From DATFVJ01 sp035517695 (GTDB lineage: Bacteria > Actinomycetota > Actinomycetes > Streptosporangiales > Streptosporangiaceae): DNA of 64,000 nucleotides. The position numbers and the translations under genes were made by a program. The stretch spans positions 1 through 64,000 of the forward strand of contig DATIYI010000141.1 in NCBI GenBank assembly GCA_035517695.1. Direction: 5' to 3'. The stretch's first letter is position 1; each line of letters opens with the position of its first letter. Of the stretch, positions 34,009 through 42,609 are shown in pieces. Below the pieces are notes generated by a model, which was not told the origin of the DNA, ran no database searches, and saw only the letters and a program-made list of their open reading frames with translations.

Positions 34009-35307
34009 GTGGCAGATCTACGAAGCTTCGGGTCGCCTGCTGATGAGGCCGACGCCGGTCACCGGCACGCCTGGGCTGCCGCGAAGGGTAACGGCTCCGG
34101 GGCCGGCGTAATACTGCCGTTCGTCAAGCCTGCCGCAGCGGCCACCGGCTACGAAGCCGTAACCCGCTACTGCCCGATGCTCGCGATCGACATCAAGGCG
34201 TTCAACCGCCCGGAGCGCGGTGAAGATGTCCAGCTGTTCCTCCGCGCCGCCATGTACCGCCTGCTGGCGGGCGCCTTCGACGGGTCGTGCGTGCAGTGGT
34301 CGGCGTGCCACCGAGAGGATCGTGGTGACGGTGTGCTCATCGTCGCGCCTCCCGGCACGCCAGAAGCAGCGCTCATCGATCCCCTCGTGGATCACCTGCG
34401 GGCGGGCCTGCGCCGGCACAACAAGCTGTGCAGCGACCTCGCCACGATCCGGCTGCGGATGGCGGTGCACGCCGGCCAGGTCCAATTCGACCAGAACGGG
34501 GTCTCCGGCTACGCCGTGACCCATCTGTTCCGGATGCTGGAGGCAGCCGCGTTCAAGCGCGCGTTCACGAAGTCAGACGCCGATTTCGCGCTCGTCGCAT
34601 CGGCAGCCCTGTACAAAGACGTCATCAGCCAGGGGCCCGGGCTCATCGACCCCGACATGTACGCGCCCATCAACATCCGGTGCAAGGAGACTCGCGCCCG
34701 CGCCTGGCTCTACCTGCCGCCGGTGCGCAACCCCTTTCTCCACAGCGTGAGCAGCAGCCGCAGGCCTGCCGGAGGGTCGGCAGACACGGGCACTGGCCAG
34801 CCGGCACGTGCACGCCCGCATCCGGCCCCAGGATCCTGCGGGCGCGCGGGCGCGGGAGCGACGGCCGGGCCGGCGCCATCGCCAGCCACCGTACGTACGC
34901 CATCGCGTACGGCTATCCCCGCCACGCTCCCCCGCCCGCGCGCACCGCTGCCCGCGGTTCGCCCAGCGGCGGAAGAGGTGTCAGAACGCGCACCGCTCTG
35001 TGTGGATCGGCCGGCGAAAGAAAAGCTGTCGGAACGCGCGCCGCTGGCCGCCAGCGCGGTGGCGGAAGAGAGCGTCCCAGAACGCCCAGGGCTGGCCGAG
35101 AACCCACCGGCGAAAGAAAGCGAGCCGGAACGCGCGCCGCTGCCCGGCAACCCACCGGCGAAAGAAAGCGTGTCAGAACGCGCACGGCTCATCGCGAGCC
35201 GGGCCGTGAACCGCCAAGGCTGGCTCGCCAGCGTTCCAGGCAGCGCCTCAATGCAAGCCAGATTCCGCGGCCGCCTTCATCCCGGCCAGCGTTTCCAGCA
35301 TGTTTGA
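34009..35307 (+). CDS. cyclase-fold (class III nucleotidyl cyclase-like) protein with C-terminal repeats
   Basis: A 432-residue protein. Residues about 50-245 form a cyclase-homology-like domain: CPMLAIDIKAFNRPERGEDV, the metal/loop motif CHREDRGDGVLIV, IRLRMAVHAGQVQFDQNGVS and LFRMLEAAAFKRAF. Actinobacteria have many such proteins without proven cyclase activity. The second half is Pro/Ala-rich and ends with five 16-residue repeats (PERAPLPGNPPAKESV type, 48-bp DNA units, about 34970-35210). The GTG at 34009 has GGAGG upstream; an earlier frame from 33940 is rejected. Divergent from GntR. The last 60 bases overlap the convergent SRPBCC gene. Confidence 0.75.
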   Translation: MADLRSFGSPADEADAGHRHAWAAAKGNGSGAGVILPFVKPAAAATGYEAVTRYCPMLAIDIKAFNRPERGEDVQLFLRAAMYRLLAGAFDGSCVQWSACHREDRGDGVLIVAPPGTPEAALIDPLVDHLRAGLRRHNKLCSDLATIRLRMAVHAGQVQFDQNGVSGYAVTHLFRMLEAAAFKRAFTKSDADFALVASAALYKDVISQGPGLIDPDMYAPINIRCKETRARAWLYLPPVRNPFLHSVSSSRRPAGGSADTGTGQPARARPHPAPGSCGRAGAGATAGPAPSPATVRTPSRTAIPATLPRPRAPLPAVRPAAEEVSERAPLCVDRPAKEKLSERAPLAASAVAEESVPERPGLAENPPAKESEPERAPLPGNPPAKESVSERARLIASRAVNRQGWLASVPGSASMQARFRGRLHPGQRFQHV

Positions 35308-35793
35308 GCGAAGTTGCTCCCGTCTGCGTGAGACGATCAAGTCCGCCTTGTCCGGCGCCCGCGCCACCGCCGTCCGCAGGCCACTGCCGCCCGGGCCATG
35401 GGTAAAGCTCTCCCGGACCACGGTGCCGCCGGCGGCCCCCGGGTCAAGGTCATAACGCCAGAACGACGAGGCGCGCTCGGTCCACTCGCCCGGATCGTGG
35501 CCCGCGCCCTCCTCGCCATACAACACGACCCAGGCGAAAACGCGCGGCCGCTCTGCCTCGGTGACCACGCAGGTCACCGTCCACTCCCATGCCCCGAGCC
35601 GGTTGTGCCCGCTAAATCTGGCACCGGCACGCGGGGCGCCGCCGAGGCCCAGCCAGCTTGCGCGGTCGCATTCTGGGCTCCATTCGCCAACCCGGCCGAC
35701 ATCGGCGAGCAGATCCCACACCAGCCCAGGCTCGGCCGCGACCGTCACCTCGACAGCTATCCGGACCCCCGTGACATCGAGTTCGGCCACCAC
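35248..35793 (-). CDS. SRPBCC family polyketide-cyclase-like protein
   Basis: About 181 residues, one START-like domain: VRIAVEVTVAAEPGLVWDLL, VGRVGEWSPECDRASWLG, ARFSGHNRLGAWEWTVTCVV and a C-terminal amphipathic helix ending LETLAGMKAAAESGLH. It binds a hydrophobic ligand of unknown nature. The GTG at 35793 has AAAGGGG at a good distance; an in-frame extension to 35856 is possible. It overlaps the 3' end of the cyclase-fold gene tail to tail by 60 bases, so one of the two C-termini may be elongated. Confidence 0.85.
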   Translation of the reverse strand: MVAELDVTGVRIAVEVTVAAEPGLVWDLLADVGRVGEWSPECDRASWLGLGGAPRAGARFSGHNRLGAWEWTVTCVVTEAERPRVFAWVVLYGEEGAGHDPGEWTERASSFWRYDLDPGAAGGTVVRESFTHGPGGSGLRTAVARAPDKADLIVSRRREQLRSNMLETLAGMKAAAESGLH

Positions 35794-35951
35794 GTTTGAC
35801 ACCCCTTTCGTCGGCCAATATTGTGCGGATCTGCTCATCATCGTAGGCGTGGCCACATGAGTAACCGGCCGACGTGCGGTCGAGCACCTAGACGCCGGTA
35901 GCGCCGCGCTTCATATGATCCGTTAGGTTAAGATCTCATCGCCCTGGCTGG

Positions 35952-37499
35952 TCAGTGGGTGTCGGCGGACACGCCGGGCTCAAGCGGCGGCGCCCCGAGG
36001 GGCAAGCATGTCTTGCATTCTGGTTCAGCTGCCCGCGGCCCGGCGGGCGCGGGTTTGAGGACGTCGTTGTCGATCATGGTGGCGGACAGCAGCGCGCCGA
36101 CCATGAGCATTGCCGCGCAGACCACCATCGCGGCGCGGAACCCACCCTCGAACAGCGCGGCCGAGTGGTAATCCGGCCCGGTAAGCCCAACGGCGAGCGG
36201 CAGTCCGGCGATCGCGAGCAGACCCGCCGCCCGCGCCACCGCGTTGTTCACCCCGCTCGCGACTCCCGCGTGCCGGACCTCGGCGCTAGCAAGCACGGTC
36301 GCCGTCAGCGGAGCGACCACCATGGACAGCCCCAGCCCGAAGACGAAGACCCCGGGAAGCACGTCGGCCAGGTACGACGCGTTCGCGCCGATCCTGGTCA
36401 TGAGCAGCATGCCGACCGCGCAGATCAGCGCGCCCGCCGTCATGAGCCACCGCGGCCCGATTCGCTGCGCCAGCGCCCCGGCACGTGCGGAAAGCAACAA
36501 CGTCAGCACGGTGAACGGCAGCAGGGCGACCCCTGCCTGGAGCGGTGAGTAGCCCGACACCAGTTGAAGCTCGAGCACCAGCAGGAACAGCATGGCGCTC
36601 AGCGCGCCATAGATCACGAATGTCACCACGTTGACCGCGGTGAACTGGCGCGAGGCGAAGACGCCGAGCGGAAGCATTGGCGGGACCCGCCCGGGCGACC
36701 TGCTGCGCCTGCGCTCGACAAGCACGAACGCGGCGGCCGCCACGAGACCTGCGGCCGCGGCGGCCAGGACGCCGCCGCCGATCCTCCCGTTCCCCGACGC
36801 CTCGATGAGCGCGTAGGTGATCCCGCCCAGGGCGAGCGCCGCGAGACCGGCGCCGAGGATGTCAAACCGGCCGTTAGCGGACGGATCGCTTGTCTCCGGA
36901 ACGTGCCGCGTCGTGACGGCGACGACGGCGACGGCGACCGGCAGGTTGATCAGGAAGATCCACCGCCAGCCGATCGACTGGACGATCCAGCCACCGAGAA
37001 ACGGGCCCACCGCACCCGCCACGCCGCCGAGACCCGACCATGCCCCCACCGCCTTCGGCCGGTCGCTGGGATCAAAGGTGGCCTGGATGATCGCGAGTGA
37101 GCCGGGAGCAAGCAGCGCACCGCCGATGCCCTGCAGAGCCCGCGCGCCGATCAGCACGCCGATGTTCGGCGCGATTCCGCACAGGGCCGACGCGAGCGCG
37201 AACCAGATTACGCCGGTGAGAAATACGCGGCGGCGGCCGAGACGGTCGCCGAGCGACCCGCCGAGCAGGATCAACCCGGCCAGCGTCAGCGTATAAGCGG
37301 TGACCGTCCACTGCAGGCCGGCGAGCGAGGCACCGAGACTCCTGCCAATCGAAGGCAGGGCGATGTTGACGACCGTGCCATCGAGCATCGCCATGCTCGT
37401 GCCGAGCACGGTCGCGAGCAATACCCATCTTCCGGCCGGCTGCTTCACCCGGATGGCACCGACAGCACCACGGGCCGTGGCACCGGTCATGTCGGGCAT
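35952..37499 (-). CDS. MFS drug exporter, DHA2 (EmrB/QacA) type
   Basis: A 515-residue 14-helix transporter. First helix VLLATVLGTSMAMLDGTVVN carries the DHA2 signature (LDxTVVNVALP-like), followed by LGGSLGDRLGRRRVFLTGVI (motif A) and the antiporter motif C in LGGVAGAVGPFLGGWIVQSI. Proton-driven export of hydrophobic drugs is expected. The C-terminus is short and cytoplasmic with PPLEPGVSAD. No local regulator of the TetR or MarR kind, so control is unknown. Confidence 0.94.
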   Translation of the reverse strand: MPDMTGATARGAVGAIRVKQPAGRWVLLATVLGTSMAMLDGTVVNIALPSIGRSLGASLAGLQWTVTAYTLTLAGLILLGGSLGDRLGRRRVFLTGVIWFALASALCGIAPNIGVLIGARALQGIGGALLAPGSLAIIQATFDPSDRPKAVGAWSGLGGVAGAVGPFLGGWIVQSIGWRWIFLINLPVAVAVVAVTTRHVPETSDPSANGRFDILGAGLAALALGGITYALIEASGNGRIGGGVLAAAAAGLVAAAAFVLVERRRSRSPGRVPPMLPLGVFASRQFTAVNVVTFVIYGALSAMLFLLVLELQLVSGYSPLQAGVALLPFTVLTLLLSARAGALAQRIGPRWLMTAGALICAVGMLLMTRIGANASYLADVLPGVFVFGLGLSMVVAPLTATVLASAEVRHAGVASGVNNAVARAAGLLAIAGLPLAVGLTGPDYHSAALFEGGFRAAMVVCAAMLMVGALLSATMIDNDVLKPAPAGPRAAEPECKTCLPLGAPPLEPGVSADTH

Positions 37500-37769
37500 A
37501 TCGTGATCGTCTCACCATTTTCTGTGGTCGAGGCTCAACGCCTGTCCTTACCCGCGGCCTGGCGGCGGCACCGTCACGCCGGGCGTCCGACTGGTCACGA
37601 CGGCGTCGGCCCGCCCCTCGCCCTGGAATCACGGCCGCCCCGGCACGCGGCTCGGGCCCAGAATGCCGGCCGCCCCGCAGCGCCGTGGGCCGGCCGCGTA
37701 CGTTACGGTCCCTAACAGGGGTCAAGTACCGGCCCACCAAGCAACCGAGCCCAGCAGACGAGAGCGGCG

Positions 37770-38636
37770 ATGGATGAGGAACTACGCCCCTATGCGTCTG
37801 TTCATGAGGCGGTTCCGGCCGATGCTGCACGCCTGGTTGCCGAGCGCGCCGCCGCCGGCCTCGCAGCGGGCCGGATGCCAGCCCTCTACATGGGTCACGG
37901 CGCGCCGCCGCTCGTCGATGATCCGCTGTGGGTCACCCAGCTTTCCGCCTGGGCGCAGGCACTTCCGCGGCCCCGCGCCATCCTTGTGGTGTCCGCGCAC
38001 TGGGAGGCCGCGCCGCTGACGATCGGCGCGACCCGCGACGCCACGCCGCTGGTGTACGACTTCTACGGCTTCCCCGAACGCTACTACCTGACCAAGTATC
38101 CTGCGCCTGGCGCGCCCGGGCTCGCGGCCAAGGTCAGGGGGCTACTCGCCGGCGCGGAAGTGGTCAACGATCTGCCCGACCGTGGCCTCGATCACGGCGC
38201 TTACGTGCCGCTCACCGTCATGTACCCGGCCGCGGATGTGCCCGTGCTGCAGATTTCCATGTCAAGTCTCGACCCGACCCGGCTGCTCAACATCGGCGCA
38301 CGGCTGCGGCCACTCCGCGACGAGGGCGTGCTCATCGTCGGAAGCGGATTCATCACTCATGGACTGCCATACCTGCGCGACCACCGGTTCAACGCCCCGC
38401 CTCCCGCGTGGTCGGTGGAATTCGACCATTGGGCGGCCGAGGCGCTTGACCGCGGCGACATCGACACGCTCGCCGGCTTTCGCACCGCGCCCGCGGCACG
38501 GTACGCGCATCCGACAAGCGAGCACTTCGCCCCGCTCTTCGTCACGCTCGGCGCCGCAGACGATCCGGCCGGGCCGCCCACCCCGATCACCGGCTACTGG
38601 CTGGGGCTTGCCAAACGGTCCATCCAAGTGATGTAG
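37770..38636 (+). CDS. class III extradiol dioxygenase, LigB/YgiD (DOPA-dioxygenase) type
   Basis: A 288-residue enzyme. The Zn/Fe-binding histidines are in ALYMGHGAPPLVDDPLW and LVVSAHWEAAPLTIG, with conserved DFYGFPERYYLTKYPAPG and GLDHGAYVPLTVMYPAADVP. The C-terminal HPTSEHFAPLFVTLGA is the family ending. YgiD-type enzymes cleave DOPA or catechol-like rings. It starts about 35 residues earlier than E. coli-type proteins; an ATG at 37878 (MPALYMGHG) is an alternative start. No catabolic operon around it. Confidence 0.92.
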   Translation: MDEELRPYASVHEAVPADAARLVAERAAAGLAAGRMPALYMGHGAPPLVDDPLWVTQLSAWAQALPRPRAILVVSAHWEAAPLTIGATRDATPLVYDFYGFPERYYLTKYPAPGAPGLAAKVRGLLAGAEVVNDLPDRGLDHGAYVPLTVMYPAADVPVLQISMSSLDPTRLLNIGARLRPLRDEGVLIVGSGFITHGLPYLRDHRFNAPPPAWSVEFDHWAAEALDRGDIDTLAGFRTAPAARYAHPTSEHFAPLFVTLGAADDPAGPPTPITGYWLGLAKRSIQVM

Positions 38637-38655
38637 GTCCGTGAGAAGGGCGATT

Positions 38656-40005
38656 TCAGTCGGCGCGGCCGCCTTGGCCGGATTGGCTCGCCTGGCCGAG
38701 GCGGTCGGCGGGACTGGTGGGGCCGCCGGGACTGGCGGGGCCGCCGGGACTGGCGGGGCCGCCGGGACTGGCGGGGCCGCCGCCGGGACTGCCGGGGCCG
38801 CCGGGACTGGCGGGGCCGCCGCCGGGACTGCCGGGGCCGCCGGGACTGGCGGGGCCGCCGACGGGACTGCCGGGGTCGGCGGGGCTGCCGGGGTCGGCGG
38901 GGCTGCCGGGGTCGGCGGGACTGCCGGGGTCGGCGGGACTGGCGGGGCCGCCGGGACTGGCGGGGCCGCCGACGGGACTGCCGGGGTCGGCGGGACTGGC
39001 GGGGTCATCGGGACTGGCGGGGTCGTCGGGACTGGCGGGGTCGGCGGGACTGCCGGGGTCGGCGGGGTCAGCAGGACCGGCGGGGTCGGCGGGACTGGCG
39101 GGGTCGGCGCGGCCAGCGCCGAAGCGGCCGGTGGTGGTAGTGAAAACGTCGGCAGGTGCCTGCGGCGATCCCCGGACATCCGCGTCCACGACGGGCCGGG
39201 TACCGGCGATGAGGTTCGCCAGGCCATCGCCGTAAACGACCCGCCCGGGAAAGGGATCAGCGGCGGCGAGCCTGGTGAGCCCGGCGATCGGCAGGCCCGC
39301 GCGGCTCGCGGCGATGACCAGATTGCCGAAACGCCTGCCCCGCAGCACCGCGGGATCCGCCACCACGCACACCTCCGCAAAGACCGACAGCAGCGTGGCC
39401 GACTGCGCGCGGGCATGCCCAAGTCGACCGCCGTCGGCCACGTTGACCAGGAACAGGCCGTCCGGGCTCAGTACCCGCGCGGCAGCCGCGGCGAACTCCA
39501 CCGAGGTCAGGTGCGCCGGCGTCCGCCCTGCCTCGAACACGTCGGCGATCAGCACGTCAAACGACCCCGCGGCCAGATGCTCCATGACCTGCCTCGCGTC
39601 ACCGACTCGGATCCGCAACCGCCCGCGCAGCCCGGTCGGCAGGACGCTGCGAACCAGTGCCACCAGCGCGGCATCGACCTCGACAGCCAGCTGCGTGGAC
39701 TGCGGCCGGGTCGCGGCCACGTACCGGGCGAGAGTCAGGCCACCCGCGCCCAAGTGCAGCGCACGCACGGGCTCGCCAGCCGGGGCAGCCAGGTCGACCA
39801 GGTGCCCGATCCGCCTGACGTACTCGAAATCGAGGTACTCAGGGTCGTTAAGATCGACATACGACTGCGGCGTGCCCTCAAGCAGCAGCGTCCACGCCCG
39901 GGGCCGGTCGGGATCGGGAGCAAGCTCGGCCACGCCAGAATCGACGGGCTGCCTGATGACCCTCGGCCGACCAGTGCGTTGCCGGTGTGCCATGTCATCA
40001 GACAT
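38656..40005 (-). CDS. spermidine-synthase-like methyltransferase-fold protein with repeat tail
   Basis: About 449 residues. The N-terminal 280 form a Rossmann methyltransferase/aminopropyltransferase domain: PQSYVDLNDPEYLDFEYVRR, ALHLGAGGLTLARYVA (SAM/dcSAM loop), VEVDAALVALVRSVLP and SFDVLIADVFEAGRTPAHLT. The C-terminal 150 residues are proline/glycine/alanine repeats (units such as ADPGSP and GGPASP) produced by tandem DNA repeats at 38701-39115. Start uncertain: ATGs at 40035, 40005 and 39993 all precede the conserved part. True polyamine synthesis is unproven for this actinobacterial group. Confidence 0.85.
   Translation of the reverse strand: MSDDMAHRQRTGRPRVIRQPVDSGVAELAPDPDRPRAWTLLLEGTPQSYVDLNDPEYLDFEYVRRIGHLVDLAAPAGEPVRALHLGAGGLTLARYVAATRPQSTQLAVEVDAALVALVRSVLPTGLRGRLRIRVGDARQVMEHLAAGSFDVLIADVFEAGRTPAHLTSVEFAAAAARVLSPDGLFLVNVADGGRLGHARAQSATLLSVFAEVCVVADPAVLRGRRFGNLVIAASRAGLPIAGLTRLAAADPFPGRVVYGDGLANLIAGTRPVVDADVRGSPQAPADVFTTTTGRFGAGRADPASPADPAGPADPADPGSPADPASPDDPASPDDPASPADPGSPVGGPASPGGPASPADPGSPADPGSPADPGSPADPGSPVGGPASPGGPGSPGGGPASPGGPGSPGGGPASPGGPASPGGPASPGGPTSPADRLGQASQSGQGGRAD
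38701..39115. repeat. compound 9/15/18-bp tandem repeat array inside the spermidine-synthase-like gene
   Basis: About 415 bases of GGGACTGGCGGGGCCGCC-type units, interleaved with GGGGTCGGC variants, that encode the low-complexity tail. Blocks of like variants are clustered. The opposite strand reads as a glycine-rich ORF, which is a shadow. Confidence 0.9.
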
Positions 40006-40151
40006 ATCACCATTAATCCGAGCGACATCGGTCATCGGGCCCGCGATCGCCGCCGCGGCGGTGGCGGCCCCCATGCGTCGCGGCCCCGCGTGCGCCGCAG
40101 GCGGCCTACATGCGCTCTGCACCCAGGGGAGTCTGCCTACCCGGCGGGGTG

Positions 40152-40760
40152 TCAGGTCGTGTTCGACAGGGCCTGACAGGAGTGCGCGTTGCCGAACGCG
40201 TCCTTGACCGACGCGTGCGCGCTCGACCCGTATTGCTTGAGACTGCCGAGGAGGCCACCGACGTCACTCACGGCGCCCGCGACGGCGGTGCCGACGGCGA
40301 CAATGTTCTTCGTGAACTCGGCCGGCGTGCTGGCCGTCTGCAGTTGCGTGGCCGCCGACTTGATCTGCTGGACAGCCTGCTTGGACCGGTCACTCGAGGC
40401 GTTCAGCTGCTGCCCGGCGGCCTTTACCTGCTGATCGGAGGACGGCGGAAGGTTCTGCACGCTCGACGCGACAGTGCCTGCGGCGGTCTCCACCGCGCTG
40501 GCTCTTTGCTGTAGCTGCTGCTTGGCCTGGGTGAGGCTGCTCTGTGAGTCATTCACCTTGATCGTGATCTTGCTCGTCAGCTGCTTCAGCGATTGCTGCA
40601 GGGTCGCGGCCGATGAGCACACCGAACCCGCCCACTGCGTCGCCGCGTTGACGGAAGGATCTGGCGACGCGGCGGGACTGCCCGACGATCCGCACCCGGC
40701 TAGCGCGACCAGTACGAGGATCGCGACAGCCACGACCGCCGTTCGGGCGATCTGAGCCAT
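40152..40760 (-). CDS. secreted coiled-coil lipoprotein, unknown function
   Basis: A 202-residue protein with signal peptide MAQIARTAVVAVAILVLVAL and lipobox ALAGC. The mature part is Gln/Ser/Ala-rich and helical (LQQSLKQLTSKITIKVNDSQ, QAKQQLQQRASAVETAAGTV), suggesting a periplasm-facing coiled coil. Two Cys (CSSAA near the start, HSCQA at the end) could pair. The start at 40760 has GGAGGTGG upstream. No family recognised. Its own transcription unit. Confidence 0.8.
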   Translation of the reverse strand: MAQIARTAVVAVAILVLVALAGCGSSGSPAASPDPSVNAATQWAGSVCSSAATLQQSLKQLTSKITIKVNDSQSSLTQAKQQLQQRASAVETAAGTVASSVQNLPPSSDQQVKAAGQQLNASSDRSKQAVQQIKSAATQLQTASTPAEFTKNIVAVGTAVAGAVSDVGGLLGSLKQYGSSAHASVKDAFGNAHSCQALSNTT

Positions 40761-40949
40761 TCCACCTCCACGAGCGCCGCCTCGAAACCTTCGCCGGCCG
40801 GCTCCGGGCCCGGAACATCCATGTCCGCGACCCATCGTTGCAAGCACTGTCTGGGTAAGATCGCCACCGAATCCATCCTAGCCGCACCCCAGCCGGCTGG
40901 TATTCGTCGGCCTGACGCGGCACGCGCGCGCCTGCTGGTGCCGTTGGAT

Positions 40950-41275
40950 TCAGCCCTTTCTGGGTTCGCCGCGGTAGGTACCGAAGGACCAGCGGTTACC
41001 TTCGGGGTCGCGAGCGGAGACCCGGTCGGATGAGACCCGCGCGGAAATCCCGCGATCCGTAGTCGGTTTCGTGCAGGCCCTGCTGAACCTCCGCGTCCGC
41101 GGCGGCGGCGCGGGCGAACAGCGTGTCGCGATCGTCGGTAACGACGTAGGCGCCGAAGGTGCCTGGCGCCGCCGGCACGGATGCGTCCGTGCCGGGCTCG
41201 CGCACCGAGCCGGGCATAATCCCGCCGCCGAGCGGCCAGGAGAGCCGCGCGTGCTCGACCCGATCACCTTCGCCA
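40950..41275 (-). pseudogene. VOC/glyoxalase-fold gene, N-terminus lost and frameshifted
   Basis: Minus-strand text GDRVEHARLSWPLGGGIMPG, FGAYVVTDDRDTLFARAAA and HETDYGSRDF is the middle of a VOC protein. It then shifts frame and resumes RDPEGNRWSFGTYRGEP with a stop at 40950. The first 45 or so residues are missing, having been fused to the AraC relic at about 41275. A short duplication near 41010-41040 appears to cause the shift. Confidence 0.75.
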
Positions 41276-41685
41276 AGCCGCTCCTGCCACTGCGCCGCGA
41301 TGACGCCGGGGACGTCCGCGCCGCTCACATCGATGTTCGCAAGCTCGTCCGCGGGCATGCCGAGCAGGGCACGCGTGCCGAGAGGAGTGCGCGCCAGCTG
41401 GATGCCCGACTGCCTGCCTTCGGTCTGAGGCAGCCACGGTATGCAGGCCCCGCACGAGCGTCGCGTACTCGCCCGGCGGCCGTCTCGGATCCGGATGCGC
41501 GGCCACATCAGCGGCTCGTCCAAAATGATGATCAAGGTCAGGTGAGGTGAGGGAAGCCCGCGATGCCGTGCGCGGCGAACGCCGGCCTGCCGGTAGCCGA
41601 CATAGGAGTCGAGAAAGGGCCGCAGCGCGGGCGCGGGCGGCCTGCGCACCGACTCGGCGACCGTGCCCCGCACCTGGTGGCTCAT
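41276..41685 (-). pseudogene. AraC-family regulator fragment
   Basis: Starts MSHQVRGTVAESV at 41685. The N-terminal sensory domain is readable: LRPFLDSYVGYRQAGV, LPSPHLTLIIILDEPL, then in another frame AHPDPRRPPGEYATLVRGLH, then back as EGRQSGIQLARTPLGTRALL and DELANIDVSGADVPG. The whole DNA-binding domain is absent: the text continues directly into the VOC relic. Intact AraC and VOC genes of this type are often neighbours, so one deletion probably fused them. Confidence 0.75.
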
Positions 41686-41731
41686 GTCCACATCGTCCCC
41701 TCCACTGGAGTCGCAGTAGTCTGCTGAAATT

Positions 41732-42433
41732 GTGACCTCACCTGGCGACCCTGACGAGGCAACGACCGAGTACAAGCAGGCGCAGTTCCTGATGCCGTCT
41801 GGTGCGGCAGACCTGCTCCTGATCAGGCACGGCGAATCACAACCCGCTCGGCTGACGGCGCCCTTCCCGCTGGTGGCCGGGCACAGCGATCCCGCGCTCG
41901 CACCAGCGGGCCGCGAGCAGGCCGAACGCATCGCCGCCCGGCTTGGCGCGCTGCACATCGACGCGATCTACGTGACCACCCTGCGCCGGACCGCGCAAAC
42001 GGCCGCGCCGCTCGCCCGGCTGCTCGGGCTTACACCGCGGGTGGTGGCGGGCCTGCGTGAGGTCTATCTCGGCGGCTGGGAGGGCGGGCTGTTCCGCAAG
42101 ATGGTCGCGGAGCGCCACCCGCTGGCCGAGCGGATGCGGGCCGAGCAGCGGTGGGACGTCATCCCTGGCGCCGAGCCCGCTGCGGCGTTCGCGCAGCGAG
42201 TCCGCCAGGCGGTCGAGCAGCTTTCCGCGGCCCATCCGGATCAGCGGCTCGCGGTGTTCACGCACGGCGGCGTCATCGGCCAGGCTATGGCCCTGGCCAG
42301 CGGCTCACGCCCGTTTGCCTTCATCGGCGCCGACAACGGATCGATCTCCCGCCTGGTCGTATCCGGGCAGCGGTGGATCGTCCGTGGCTTCAACGACACC
42401 GCTCACCTGGAAGTGGCCGATACCAGGCAATAG
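41732..42433 (+). CDS. histidine phosphatase family protein
   Basis: A 233-residue protein of the phosphoglycerate mutase-like superfamily. The phospho-acceptor motif LLLIRHGESQ is near residue 31, VTTLRRTAQTAAPLA follows, and the second catalytic His is in LAVFTHGGVIGQAMA. The acid residue region REVYLGGWEGG is present. The start is GTG at 41732; a shorter form from the ATG before PSGAADLLL (41792) is also possible. Substrate unknown; could be a sugar- or nucleoside-phosphate phosphatase. Confidence 0.9.
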   Translation: MTSPGDPDEATTEYKQAQFLMPSGAADLLLIRHGESQPARLTAPFPLVAGHSDPALAPAGREQAERIAARLGALHIDAIYVTTLRRTAQTAAPLARLLGLTPRVVAGLREVYLGGWEGGLFRKMVAERHPLAERMRAEQRWDVIPGAEPAAAFAQRVRQAVEQLSAAHPDQRLAVFTHGGVIGQAMALASGSRPFAFIGADNGSISRLVVSGQRWIVRGFNDTAHLEVADTRQ

Positions 42434-42609
42434 CAGTCGTCATTCGGATAATCGCATGTTACGCCAATTTCTGCATAGCAGCTGAACACCGCAGAAGGTG
42501 ACATAGGGGCATCTCGCCAGATAGCTCCGCGCGCGTGTGGCCACCGCAAGGATAAGAGACGCGTTTTGTGCAGCACGCCCCTATGACGTGTACCTAATGA
42601 GGGCCCAAC

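Noticed and set aside
38641..40176. 511-codon plus-strand frame rich in GGTGG/GGAAGTGG repeats
   Set aside because: It is antisense to the spermidine-synthase-like gene. The glycine-rich text is the complement of the tandem repeats. It resembles PE_PGRS-like proteins only superficially.
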